Below are positions 36,142 to 44,319 of a DNA stretch of 64,000 nt, piece after piece. Made by a program: the position numbers and the translations under genes. The notes beneath the pieces are model-generated. The model searched no databases. It was not told the DNA's origin and worked only from the letters and a program-made list of their open reading frames with translations. The first letter of the stretch is position 1. Every line of letters starts with the position of its first letter. Origin of the DNA: Brochothrix thermosphacta DSM 20171 = FSL F6-1036 (GTDB taxonomy: Bacteria; Bacillota; Bacilli; Lactobacillales; Listeriaceae); the NCBI RefSeq assembly GCF_036884295.1, contig NZ_CP145608.1:558001-622000 (forward strand), written 5' to 3'.

Positions 36142-36306
36142 ATGAGCAAAAATATCCACACAGTTGAAGATAACCTGAATGACATAATTAATAAATTGCA
36201 AAAACAGGGCGTAGATGTTGGAAAAACTAAGTCTCGTCATGATGTTTGGAGAAGTATAGTTCAAAGACGGAGCACATTAACAGTAGTACCATCTAACAGA
36301 AAATGA
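36142..36306 (+). CDS. Small basic protein, 54 residues, unknown function
   Basis: The frame starts MSKNIHTVEDNLNDIINK and ends with the basic segment VWRSIVQRRS and VPSNRK. A strong GAGGAGGG lies 7 bp upstream (a GTG directly before the ATG could also start it). It is soluble, with a helical first half and a basic second half, which could bind nucleic acid. It is in frame with, and 42 bp before, an unrecognised 258-residue protein gene, suggesting a two-gene unit. I do not recognise the family. Confidence 0.65.
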   Translation: MSKNIHTVEDNLNDIINKLQKQGVDVGKTKSRHDVWRSIVQRRSTLTVVPSNRK

Positions 36307-36348
36307 TTGTTAGAGATAAATAATTCATGTTGGGTCAGGTGAGCGTGG

Positions 36349-37125
36349 GTGGCGAAAAACGAAGTAAGCATAGACAAAAAGGTTTATTTATATTTAGATA
36401 CTGTAACGAACAGTGTTATTTCAAGAGGGATTACTTTTCCTGAATTTATTGATGGTATTGGAAAAAAACGATTACCATCAGCCCTATTGTTATTAGATAA
36501 AAAATATGACACCGTTAATTACAATCAGCATACTAATTTTGGGTTTATAGATGATACAGAAAAAATGAAGCAGCGTGCTATTGTTCTAGAAAAACAAACG
36601 CAAAATTTTTCATGGTTGGATTTTGAAGAAATTGATATGTTAAATCAACTCACTGGCCAAGAAATTGCTGAAATTTTGTATCTGGCTCATCGGGGGACGC
36701 ATCTCCGTTCGCCTTTTTATTATAAATTACAAAATGAGTATGCCTATTTATCGCTGGACGAAGGAGAACGTACAAAGGTTTATTACCGTGATATAACACG
36801 TTTTTATGATATGATTGCTAATGTGATAACAGATCGAATTTCCGTTCTCATACATAAAAAAACATTATTTGGGAAGCCACGTAAAAAAAGCATCGTGGGG
36901 TTACCAGTGACCTTATTACGTTCGCTTAAGTTGTTATTGAAAGAAGGTTGTGTTCTATCATTTGACCAACTTGAACGTACGAAAACAGAGATACGTTTAC
37001 CGATAGCAAATAGTGATGAAGAAAACGATGAAAATATTACATTAGATGGTAATGAAAATGAAATTGTTCCAAAAGCATGGATTGTTTATTCTATTAAAAA
37101 TAATGAATGGACATTTGAATACTAG
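36349..37125 (+). CDS. Unrecognised 258-residue soluble protein
   Basis: I do not recognise this protein. It has no signal peptide or membrane segment. Its central part is rich in aromatic and charged residues (EILYLAHRGTHLRSPFYYKL, ~112–131; YYRDITRFYDMI, ~147–158). An acidic patch NSDEENDENI lies near ~222. The GTG start has AGGTGAG 5 bp upstream. It follows a 54-codon gene and precedes ddl after a terminator. No catalytic motif stands out. Confidence 0.65.
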   Translation: MAKNEVSIDKKVYLYLDTVTNSVISRGITFPEFIDGIGKKRLPSALLLLDKKYDTVNYNQHTNFGFIDDTEKMKQRAIVLEKQTQNFSWLDFEEIDMLNQLTGQEIAEILYLAHRGTHLRSPFYYKLQNEYAYLSLDEGERTKVYYRDITRFYDMIANVITDRISVLIHKKTLFGKPRKKSIVGLPVTLLRSLKLLLKEGCVLSFDQLERTKTEIRLPIANSDEENDENITLDGNENEIVPKAWIVYSIKNNEWTFEY

Positions 37126-37126
37126 A

Positions 37127-37158
37127 AAAAAAGCCGTTATGTACTTACGGCTTTTTTT
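37127..37158 (+). terminator. Terminator before ddl
   Basis: AAAAAAGCCGT and ACGGCTTTTTTT flank a nine-base loop just after the stop codon. Confidence 0.85.
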
Positions 37159-37256
37159 ACTTTAATAGAATTGATTTAATTTAGAAATTTTTTATAAAAC
37201 ATGGTAAAATATAGTGAAAGATAGGGGCACAAGCAAACTTCTAGGAGGAATTGAGA

Positions 37257-38366
37257 ATGAAGCAAACAGTGGTGGTTTTTTATGGAGGGAAGTCTGCTGA
37301 ACATGAAGTATCAGTGGTTTCAGCTTTTTCAGTTATTAAAGCATTAGATTATAATCAATTTAATATACAACCGATGTACATCAGCTATGAAGGAAATTGG
37401 ATTAAAGGGCCAGAATTGCAAGCGCCTATCCAAAATTCAGAACAGTTGAAATTTACTATTAGTGAAACAGGTGACGTTTTATTAGGCGATGGCGAAAAAA
37501 CACAATCTGTAGGACAAAAAATTAATATTGCCGAGTTTGCAGCATTAGAAAACATCATTGCTTTTCCTGTCTTACATGGTCCTAATGGAGAAGATGGAAC
37601 AATTCAAGGTTTATTCGAAACATTAAATATCCCTTATGTGGGAGCTAACGTTATCGCATCATCAACAGGTATGGATAAAATCGTTTCTAAAGAGATCTTC
37701 AAAGCAGTTGATATCCCACAAGTACCTTTTGTTGCGGTCAGAAATGTTGACTGGCAAGACTCTAAATTAGAGATGATTGAAGCGATAAATACGCTGAATT
37801 ATCCAGTATTTGTTAAACCAGCGAATATGGGATCAAGTGTCGGTATTTCAAAAGTAATGAAAGAATCAGAATTGGATGCTGCTATGACAGAAGCGTTCCT
37901 ATTTGACCGCCGTATCGTCGTAGAACAGGGCGTTACAGCTCGAGAAATCGAAGTTGCGGTACTTGGGAACGAAAGACCTGAAGTCTCGTTAGCGGGCGAA
38001 ATAATGCCTAAAGGCGACAGTCATGCTTTTTATACATATAAAGCTAAATATGCGGATACATCAACAGAGCTCATTATTCCTTCGCCGTTAGATGATGGTG
38101 TGTATGATCAAATTGTTGAGTATGCTAAGCAAGCTTATATTGCTTTAGACGGTACTGGTGTGTCGCGTGCGGATTTCTTTGTAACGGCAGATAACAGTAT
38201 CTATTTAAATGAATTAAACACAATGCCAGGCTTTACACCAGTCAGCATGTTCCCGCTCTTGTGGGCAGAATCAGGGTTGCCATATGGTGAGCTGCTCAAT
38301 CGAATGATCGAATTAGCAATGGAGCGTTATGAGCAGAAATCCCGCTTGCAAAATAAGAATAATTAA
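37257..38366 (+). CDS. ddl: D-alanine–D-alanine ligase
   Basis: The 369-residue ATP-grasp ligase joins two D-alanines for peptidoglycan. Motifs include GGKSAEHEVSV (~9–19), LHGPNGEDGTIQG (~105–117), VKPANMGSSVGIS (~187–199) and ELNTMPGFTP (~322–331). The FYTYKAKY segment keeps the tyrosine pattern of D-Ala-D-Ala ligases, so a D-lactate-type enzyme is unlikely. The ATG at 37257 is 9 bp after AGGAGG, preferred over the TTG at 37251. Confidence 0.95.
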   Translation: MKQTVVVFYGGKSAEHEVSVVSAFSVIKALDYNQFNIQPMYISYEGNWIKGPELQAPIQNSEQLKFTISETGDVLLGDGEKTQSVGQKINIAEFAALENIIAFPVLHGPNGEDGTIQGLFETLNIPYVGANVIASSTGMDKIVSKEIFKAVDIPQVPFVAVRNVDWQDSKLEMIEAINTLNYPVFVKPANMGSSVGISKVMKESELDAAMTEAFLFDRRIVVEQGVTAREIEVAVLGNERPEVSLAGEIMPKGDSHAFYTYKAKYADTSTELIIPSPLDDGVYDQIVEYAKQAYIALDGTGVSRADFFVTADNSIYLNELNTMPGFTPVSMFPLLWAESGLPYGELLNRMIELAMERYEQKSRLQNKNN

Positions 38367-38375
38367 TCAAAAGAT

Positions 38376-38409
38376 ACAGTCTCACATTTAAATGTGGGCT
38401 GTTTTTTTT
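38376..38409 (+). terminator. Terminator of ddl
   Basis: ACAGTCTCACATTT and AAATGTGGGCTGT pair with two mismatches and are followed by TTTTTTT. Confidence 0.8.
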
Positions 38410-38541
38410 GAGAAGAAATGAGAGGAACTCAATAAGGGGTATCATTGGGAAGTATTTTCTCGATGGATTGGTACTCGCTTTCGCTCCGTCCCATACTCTC
38501 ATCGTAAGCTCATACCTTCGCAGCAATGTTAGCACGAACAC

Positions 38542-38578
38542 AAAAAAACACCCACTCCATAAAGAAGTGGGTGTTTCT
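38542..38578 (-). terminator. Terminator of the cold-shock gene
   Basis: On the minus strand AACACCCACTTC and GAGTGGGTGTT form a hairpin followed by TTTTTTG. Confidence 0.85.
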
Positions 38579-38588
38579 TAATCAACAA

Positions 38589-38789
38589 TTAGTCTTTAAC
38601 AACGTTAGCTGCTTGAGGACCGCGTTGACCATCTTCAACGTCGAAAGATACTGCTTGACCTTCGTCTAATGATTTGAAACCATCAGATTGGATCGCTGAG
38701 AAATGTACGAATACATCATCGCCATCTTCGCGTTCGATAAAACCGAAACCTTTTTCTGCGTTAAACCATTTTACTTTACCGTTTGCCAT
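38589..38789 (-). CDS. Cold-shock protein (CspA/CspB family)
   Basis: The 66-residue OB-fold protein begins [20 protein letters not shown], with the RNA-binding motifs KGFGFIE (RNP1) and DVFVHFSA (RNP2). It is an RNA chaperone that melts mRNA structures, at low temperature or generally. A strong AAGGAGG lies 10 bp before the ATG. A small GCCTAAAGGC stem lies just upstream in the leader, as often seen for csp genes. It is a single-gene unit. Confidence 0.95.
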   Translation of the reverse strand: MANGKVKWFNAEKGFGFIEREDGDDVFVHFSAIQSDGFKSLDEGQAVSFDVEDGQRGPQAANVVKD

Positions 38790-38969
38790 TTTAAAACAAA
38801 CCTCCTTATGCCTTTAGGCGTATATTGATTCCTGTTGGACATAAAAATGGAAGTGAAACACTTACAAATTACTCCTACAAAAATACTATAAACTAAGAAT
38901 ACCACACTTTGGCAATAATTCATAATACATTTTTAAAATAATACAATAAAAAGTGAAAAAATTTAATAT

Positions 38970-39701
38970 TTATAGATATAAAAAGTGATAAAGACTAATC
39001 GCTACGACGCCAGCAAGGAGTGGTGCCACGACTGGAACCCACGCATAATTCCAATGAGAACTCCCTTTATTTTGTAAACGCAGTACGCTATGTAAGATAC
39101 GTGGCATCAAGTCCCGTGCGGGATTGAGTGCTGGTCCAGTGGAACCGCCGATACAAAGTACCAAGGCACAAACAAGGAAACCAAGTGCTAAATGGGCTGT
39201 TCTAGAATTGTCTGCGAAGAAAGGAGCTCGGGTAATTCCGACAGCACCAAAGAAAAGACTAAAACTTCCAATAAATTCATTAATAAAACCATTTAATTTA
39301 CTATTTGCATTATTGTTCGTGGAAAATGTTGCTAAAATTCGTTCTGCTTCTTTTGTTTTATCGTAATAAGGTTTAAAAGCAGCAACTACAATTAATTGTC
39401 CGATTAAAGCACCAAGTAATTGTGCACCGATATAAGGAAGAACCTCTGACCAAGGGAACATGTCATTAAATGCAAGCCCAATTGTAAAAGCTGGATTAAT
39501 ATGGTTACCACTAATACCACCAAAAATAAGTGCGGGCATCATGACAGCAAAACCATAACCAAAAGCAATGACAATCCATCCTGAATTATGTCCTTTCGTT
39601 CCTTTAAGTTCCACATTTGCGACAGCACCATTACCGATGATAATTAAAAGAGCAGTACCAATTATTTCTGAAATAATTCTTGTTGTTAAGTCGTATGGCA
39701 T
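38970..39701 (-). CDS. glpF: Aquaglyceroporin / glycerol facilitator (MIP family)
   Basis: The 243-residue channel has six membrane helices and two NPA half-helices: NHINPAF (~66–72) and ALNPARDLMPR (~195–205). The Asp after the second NPAR is typical of glycerol facilitators as opposed to pure water channels. The ATG at 39701 has GGAGG 6 bp upstream; the frame extends nine codons further without a site. It has an unusually long and repeat-bearing upstream region. No glycerol kinase is adjacent. Confidence 0.88.
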   Translation of the reverse strand: MPYDLTTRIISEIIGTALLIIIGNGAVANVELKGTKGHNSGWIVIAFGYGFAVMMPALIFGGISGNHINPAFTIGLAFNDMFPWSEVLPYIGAQLLGALIGQLIVVAAFKPYYDKTKEAERILATFSTNNNANSKLNGFINEFIGSFSLFFGAVGITRAPFFADNSRTAHLALGFLVCALVLCIGGSTGPALNPARDLMPRILHSVLRLQNKGSSHWNYAWVPVVAPLLAGVVAISLYHFLYL

Positions 39702-40187
39702 GATATACCTCCAATAGTTACTAATCAAGTTGTCTCTTTTCAGAGTAAAGATAAATAATCAAGCTAGGTTGTTGCTCTTCGTTCACTCAGGATTACGTAC
39801 TGTATGTACGTGCCCCGTCATTCACTTATCGCGCCTACTATCTCAATCATTCTCTTCACACTGTTCAGAGTAAAGATAAATAATCAAGCTAGGTTGATTA
39901 TATTTACTCTGTTTATATTGTAGGTAATATAGGTAATAAACTGTTGTTCGCTACAATTTAAACCAAGTTCTCCTTGATCGTGTACATGTTATATAAACAT
40001 TTTACCCAAAAAGGAGTATTGAAGACAACAAAATTCGTAATTGTCTTGAAATCGACAAAAGAAAAAGACAACTATGTGACGAAAAAAGCTTTGTCCACTT
40101 GGAAATTGTGCCATTTAAAATGATGGGATAAGCGATAGTAATACGTTATACTAAAGATATCAAATAAGCAGGAGTGAGTAAATTCAG
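39702..40187. other. Divergent intergenic region with direct repeats
   Basis: These 486 bp separate the aquaglyceroporin and DNase genes. They hold two identical 33-bp direct repeats (39739–39771, 39864–39896), a palindrome-bearing spacer between them, and a hairpin at 39866–39912. TATACT near 40147 could be the -10 box of the DNase gene. A 34-codon TTG frame is rejected. Nothing else is seen. Confidence 0.6.
39739..39896. repeat. Two identical 33-bp direct repeats around a 92-bp segment
   Basis: Each repeat begins TTCAGAGTAAAGATAAATAA and ends AAGCTAGGTTG; copies are at 39739–39771 and 39864–39896. The spacer is richer in GC than its surroundings and contains ACGTAC/GTACGT arms. The second copy continues into GATTATATTTACTCTG, which can fold back on it. 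Confidence 0.9.
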
Positions 40188-40901
40188 ATGGCAAAGAAAA
40201 AACAGTACAGAAAGATAACGAAAAAAGAGTATAAACGATTAAGTAAAATGAAGCTTTCTTCATTGTTAATCGTCATAGCATTAGCCTTGGTAGTACAGCT
40301 ATATAATTATTATACGAATGATACAAAAAAGGATACTCACTCATCTAGTGTTTCAAATGAATCACGTGCAAGCAAGTACAAAAAAACTGCGCCGCCTATC
40401 AATGAAACAGATGATCATTTAACCGATAATGGTGCACCTGATTTCAGTGATGCCGATTTAGACGAGTCACAATCAGGTTATATTCATTATGGAGAGTTAG
40501 ATAAGTTAGGTCGAGTAACAACAGCCGAAGCACTAATTACAAAATCAATGTATGATACGGGAACCAAAGCAGAGTATAATATAAAACCAACAGGCTTTAT
40601 TTCGGGTAAAGAACCGTACTTACATTCCCGTGGTCATTTGATTGGTAAACAATTGGGTGGAAGTGGCACAGATCGTCGCAATTTGATGACTATATATCAA
40701 TATCCGGTTAATTCACCAGATATGACAAATTATGAGAACGCTATTCGCCGATCAATATTAAAAGGTGATAAGGTTCGTTATAGAGTTATACCGCTTTTTA
40801 AAGACGATGAGTTAATGCCTGCTTACGTTAAAATGGAAGGTCAAAGCTTAACAACGAAAGGTGATATTAAGTTTAATGTAACAATAAAAAACGAAAGGTA
40901 G
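40188..40901 (+). CDS. Membrane-anchored DNA/RNA non-specific endonuclease (EndA/Spd-like)
   Basis: The 237-residue protein has a basic N-terminus, one membrane helix (~24–43), a linker and an extracellular beta-beta-alpha-metal nuclease domain (~95–237). The catalytic His is in SRGHLIGKQLGG (~146; a DRGH variant), and the metal-binding Asn in DRRNLMT (~163–169). It should degrade extracellular or incoming DNA, like streptococcal EndA. AGGAG lies 13 bp before the ATG, a long spacing. The next gene starts 7 bp after its stop. Confidence 0.85.
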   Translation: MAKKKQYRKITKKEYKRLSKMKLSSLLIVIALALVVQLYNYYTNDTKKDTHSSSVSNESRASKYKKTAPPINETDDHLTDNGAPDFSDADLDESQSGYIHYGELDKLGRVTTAEALITKSMYDTGTKAEYNIKPTGFISGKEPYLHSRGHLIGKQLGGSGTDRRNLMTIYQYPVNSPDMTNYENAIRRSILKGDKVRYRVIPLFKDDELMPAYVKMEGQSLTTKGDIKFNVTIKNER

Positions 40902-40908
40902 ATGCGCG

Positions 40909-41298
40909 ATGAATTGGACCAATTACCTGGATTCACTGTCAGTCGATGAATTGCTTGAAAAATTGGCTGCAGATCAAATCACGGATTATAAAGAATATTT
41001 GTTGTTTAATGCCTACGAGTTTCAAGAAAAACTGTGTGCAATTTATGAAAAACTCAAAGCTGAGGATACTGTTGTACTCAATTTATACAATCCTAATCTC
41101 GATTCAGGCGATGATTTACTCGTTGCAATGACGATTGATGGCGATTATATTATTGAGCAAAATAAAACGACACTGGTAGTTCCAGTATCGTTAGAGGCAG
41201 CAGCTGTTGAAGTTTATCCATATCCAGCTGTTCAATTTTTAAAAGCCTATACAAACAAACAAATAACATCAAATATACTTGCTGATATAATAGATTAA
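40909..41298 (+). CDS. Unrecognised acidic 129-residue protein downstream of the nuclease
   Basis: I do not recognise this protein. It is acidic, has no arginine, and has no signal or membrane segment. The first part is helical (LSVDELLEKLAADQITDYKEY), followed by predicted strands (TVVLNLYN, LLVAMTIDGDYII, TTLVVPVSL). It starts 7 bp after the nuclease gene and must be cotranscribed. An intracellular nuclease inhibitor is conceivable but unproven. Its stop overlaps the converging thioesterase stop by 4 bp. Confidence 0.65.
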   Translation: MNWTNYLDSLSVDELLEKLAADQITDYKEYLLFNAYEFQEKLCAIYEKLKAEDTVVLNLYNPNLDSGDDLLVAMTIDGDYIIEQNKTTLVVPVSLEAAAVEVYPYPAVQFLKAYTNKQITSNILADIID

Positions 41299-41666
41299 GG
41301 TCGTTTAGCTTTAACAGCCATTGTACAGCGACTCACAGCGATTAAGTTATTAGATTCATCAACGACTCGAACATCCCAGACATGGCTTGTACGGCCAATA
41401 TGGATTGGTAAAGCAGTAGCTGTAACAGAACCTATATTAACAGCTTTTAAATGGTTAATATTTAGCTCTAAGCCAAAAATAATTTCGTTTTCTTTTATAT
41501 GTTGTAACGCACCCAAGCTTGCAACAGTTTCAGCTAATGCAGCTGTTGCACCACCGTGTAAGTAACCAAATGATTGCGTTGTTGCTGCATTAACGGGCAT
41601 GTTGTAAATGATTGTTTCTTTGGAAACTGAGAGGGGCTTCATTTGTAATTGATCCATTAAAGTCAT
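41295..41666 (-). CDS. Hotdog-fold thioesterase (PaaI/YbgC-like)
   Basis: The 123-residue protein has the PaaI-type motif GYLHGGATAALAETVAS (~35–51), with the conserved HGG and catalytic acid-containing helix, and the typical C-terminal strand VSRCTMAV. It should hydrolyse an acyl-CoA thioester. The ATG at 41666 has AAGGAG 8 bp upstream. It is a single gene converging on the DNase operon. Substrate is unknown. Confidence 0.87.
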   Translation of the reverse strand: MTLMDQLQMKPLSVSKETIIYNMPVNAATTQSFGYLHGGATAALAETVASLGALQHIKENEIIFGLELNINHLKAVNIGSVTATALPIHIGRTSHVWDVRVVDESNNLIAVSRCTMAVKAKRP

Positions 41667-41937
41667 AAAAATCACTCCTTAAACTATTTTGTATGCAAGT
41701 AGATATATTTCTGATATTGATAGATTGCTCTTTTAAAAATAATGAGTTAACTACTGAATTTAGTGCTAAAATCAGTATAATTATATCGTTTTTTTGAGTA
41801 AATAGAATAATCATTTAGTCTATTAGTAGACATAATTAGTCGATGCTCATTTTAATTTTTATGTAAAGCAATATTTATATAATAATAAAAAACGAAGAGT
41901 TAAAGAATCGTAACATACTTTTATAATAGTAAAATAT

Positions 41938-41981
41938 AAAAACCTTAGAATGCCTATCTTTAAAGGTTTTCTAAGGTTTAA
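41938..41981 (-). terminator. Terminator of tRNA-Arg
   Basis: On the minus strand AAACCTTAGAA and TTCTAAGGTTTT pair around an 18-base inner segment and run into TTTATATTTT. Confidence 0.6.
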
Positions 41982-41985
41982 ACTA

Positions 41986-42059
41986 TGCCCCGAGCGGGAC
42001 TCGAACCCACGGCACATCGTTTAGGAAACGAATGCTCTATCCAACTGAGCTACCGAGAC
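41986..42059 (-). tRNA. tRNA-Arg (anticodon CCT)
   Basis: The minus-strand sequence folds as a cloverleaf of 74 nt: acceptor GTCTCGG with TCGGGGC, D stem GCTC/GAGC, anticodon loop TTCCTAA giving CCT, five-base variable loop and T arm GTGGG-TTCGAGT-CCCGC. It reads the rare codon AGG. The 3' CCA is not encoded. The closing pair of the anticodon stem is a U-U mismatch. It stands alone. Confidence 0.93.
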
Positions 42060-42193
42060 TAATATAATGATTATAACAAAAGAGTTGAGTGATAAACAAG
42101 CGCTGTTTGTGTTATAATACAATTTTTTATTGAGAGAATTGTCGGGTAGTGTTATGCTAAAAGAGGATAGTGTATGAATAAGGAGGATTTTCG

Positions 42194-42838
42194 ATGTCAG
42201 TCGCTAAAATGATAGATCACACGTTATTAAAACCAGATGCAACACAGGAAGAAATTGAACAATTGATTAAAGAGGCAAAACAATACGATTTTGCATCAGT
42301 ATGTATCAATGCTTCGTGGGTACAGTTGGCTGCTCAACAATTAAAAGAAACAGAGATAGATGTCTGTACGGTTGTCGGTTTTCCATTAGGAGCAACGACA
42401 ACAGCAGTTAAAAAATATGAAGCTGAAGAAGCCTTAGAAAATGGCGCAAATGAAATCGATATGGTAATGAATATCGGAGCTTTAAAAAGTGGAAATGACG
42501 AATTAGTACAAGCAGAAATAGAAACAATCGCTATATTGGTACATCGTTATAATGGGTTGTTGAAGGTAATTCTTGAAACATCACTTTTGAGTGATGAGCA
42601 AATAGAACGTGCCTGTCAGTTAGCAGTCGCTGCTGGAACTGATTATGTTAAAACGTCAACAGGATTTAATGGGGACGGTGCAACAGTTGAAGCTGTTTCA
42701 TTAATGAGACGTACAGTTGGTGAAAAAGTGGGTGTGAAAGCATCAGGAGGTATTCGTACCAAGGATGATTTGCAACGCATGATTGTTGCAGGTGCGAACC
42801 GCGTGGGTGCCAGCTCAAGTATCGAACTTATTCGTTAA
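42194..42838 (+). CDS. deoC: Deoxyribose-phosphate aldolase
   Basis: The 214-residue class I aldolase cleaves 2-deoxyribose 5-phosphate to glyceraldehyde 3-phosphate and acetaldehyde in deoxynucleoside breakdown. The Schiff-base Lys is in DYVKTSTGF (~149–157) and the second Lys in VGVKASGGIRT (~175–185). AAGGAGGA precedes the ATG. It stands without other deo genes and ends at a terminator shared with the converging MFS gene. Confidence 0.95.
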   Translation: MSVAKMIDHTLLKPDATQEEIEQLIKEAKQYDFASVCINASWVQLAAQQLKETEIDVCTVVGFPLGATTTAVKKYEAEEALENGANEIDMVMNIGALKSGNDELVQAEIETIAILVHRYNGLLKVILETSLLSDEQIERACQLAVAAGTDYVKTSTGFNGDGATVEAVSLMRRTVGEKVGVKASGGIRTKDDLQRMIVAGANRVGASSSIELIR

Positions 42839-42841
42839 TAC

Positions 42842-42886
42842 AAAAAAAGACCTCCCTTAGATTTTTCTAAAGGAGGTCTTTTTTTG
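42842..42886. terminator. Bidirectional terminator between deoC and the MFS gene
   Basis: AAAAAAAGACCTCC and GGAGGTCTTTTTTT form a strong hairpin with runs on both sides. Confidence 0.9.
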
Positions 42887-42890
42887 TGAA

Positions 42891-44144
42891 CTATTCTGTT
42901 GTTAGCTTTCGTTGTTCCATTTTGAAGACGAAATGATAGATAACACCGCTAATTAAAGCGAGGATAGCCATCACTACAAAAGTAGGGAAGTAACCAATAC
43001 CTACTGAGATAGTTACCATCAAAGGTGCAATAACACGTCCAATTGTATTTCTAAGACCTGATGCACTAAAGTACATAGCACGATTATCAATCGGCGCAAT
43101 GCGTGCAACAAAACTTTGTTGGAAACCAACGACCATTACTTCGGCTATACTGAATACGATCATAGCAATAATGAATTGCCAAACCGAGATTGATGAGCCA
43201 AAAATGATTAATCCAACGGCATAAAAAATACAAGACAGTACAAACACAAGACCTTCTTTGTAGCGAGACATCCATTTTGTCACAGCAATAGCAGTCAAGG
43301 CAACGATGAAACCGTTAATTGCTAAAGTGATAGCAAAGACTTGTTCAGCATTTAATGTCATTGTTAAGAAATTAACTGTAGTCGGTATCACTTCCTTAAT
43401 ATAAATCGGGAAGAGCATATCTATTTGCATGATTGTTTGCATTGTTAAAATACCAGCGATGATAAACATCAAGAAAAGTTTATCACGTAACACAACTTTA
43501 TAGCTGGCAAATTGTTCCTTCAATACAGCGCCAATCGTTTGTTTTGGTGCTGGTTCTTTACCAAGGACTGAAGGCGCTGTTTCATGTGTTAACTTAACTA
43601 GTGCAAGCAATAAGATGCTTTCTAAGATGATGATCACAATTACAGACTGAACAGGATAATTGATGTATAAGACAGCACCTAGTAGAGGACCTACAACAAC
43701 GGCAATATTAAGCATCGTGAAGAAAATCGAAAAGACATAGGCACGGTGTTTTTCAGGTACGACATCAGCAATCATTGCCTGTGCCGCAGGTTGATAAAAA
43801 GAACCTGCGATACTTACACCAGTAAAAGCAATTAAGACGAGCAAAGGTGAATTAATCAGAGAACTACGAGCAAAAGCAAATAAAACAAAGCACATGATTT
43901 CGCCACTAATTGCAACAATTAACATGCGTTTTCGACCAAATTTATCGGCTAAAAAACCGCCAAGCAATCCAGTGAAAGCAGTGATTAGTTGTGATGTAAT
44001 CAGCAAAATTCCAGCGGTTGTCCGTCCAAGTGTTTCTGAAAAATAGAGTGTTAAAAAAGGGAATATCATCCAAAAAGAAATGTCTACAAAGGCTTCTCCG
44101 TAAAGTCTTACTTTTAGGTTGACATCCCATTCGCTATAGCGCAT
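42891..44144 (-). CDS. MFS multidrug-efflux-type transporter
   Basis: The 417-residue protein has 12 predicted membrane helices and the MFS loop motif GGFLADKFGRKRML (~60–73). The N-terminal loop and family features suggest a drug:H+ antiporter (DHA1), but the substrate is unknown. Of two close ATG codons I take 44144, since AGGAGG is 6 bp upstream of it and abuts the other. It follows pepS on the same strand after a hairpin, an order that resembles Listeria. Confidence 0.87.
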   Translation of the reverse strand: MRYSEWDVNLKVRLYGEAFVDISFWMIFPFLTLYFSETLGRTTAGILLITSQLITAFTGLLGGFLADKFGRKRMLIVAISGEIMCFVLFAFARSSLINSPLLVLIAFTGVSIAGSFYQPAAQAMIADVVPEKHRAYVFSIFFTMLNIAVVVGPLLGAVLYINYPVQSVIVIIILESILLLALVKLTHETAPSVLGKEPAPKQTIGAVLKEQFASYKVVLRDKLFLMFIIAGILTMQTIMQIDMLFPIYIKEVIPTTVNFLTMTLNAEQVFAITLAINGFIVALTAIAVTKWMSRYKEGLVFVLSCIFYAVGLIIFGSSISVWQFIIAMIVFSIAEVMVVGFQQSFVARIAPIDNRAMYFSASGLRNTIGRVIAPLMVTISVGIGYFPTFVVMAILALISGVIYHFVFKMEQRKLTTE

Positions 44145-44215
44145 GGTCATCCTCCTAAAATAACAGGCTTGTATCATATAATAAATCAAGTCGTCATTAA
44201 TTATTTTATGTAGAA

Positions 44216-44250
44216 TTGAAGAGTCCGACTAATGTCGAACTCTTCATTCT
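44216..44250 (-). terminator. Hairpin after pepS
   Basis: GAAGAGTTCGAC and GTCGGACTCTTC pair with one mismatch around a four-base loop; the following T run is short, so termination may be partial. Confidence 0.6.
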
Positions 44251-44319
44251 TCTTACAAATTGTGTTTTTTACACAATATTTAGTGAGTCATATAAATTGT
44301 TTGCGTTTAAAGTAGCAAC

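Larger units (their letters stand above)
41667..42193. other. Intergenic region containing tRNA-Arg
   Basis: In these 527 bp the supported features are the minus-strand tRNA-Arg at 41986–42059 and its terminator. The 41667–41937 part is very AT-rich, and I see nothing in it. The 42060–42193 part should hold the deoC and tRNA promoters. Confidence 0.6.

Noticed and set aside
38296..38541. An 81-codon minus-strand frame overlapping the end of ddl
   Set aside because: It overlaps a secure gene and its terminator, has no ribosome binding site, and its composition is unconvincing.
38790..38900. A riboswitch or thermosensor in the cold-shock gene leader
   Set aside because: A small GCCTAAAGGC stem is visible, but there are too few conserved elements to support a structured regulator by eye.
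39739..39896. Two identical 33-bp repeats that might suggest a CRISPR array
   Set aside because: There are only two copies, the spacer is 92 bp, and there are no cas genes nearby.
40019..40123. A 34-codon frame starting with TTG after AAGGAG
   Set aside because: Only 2 bp separate the binding site and the TTG; composition is not protein-like, so I treat it as chance.
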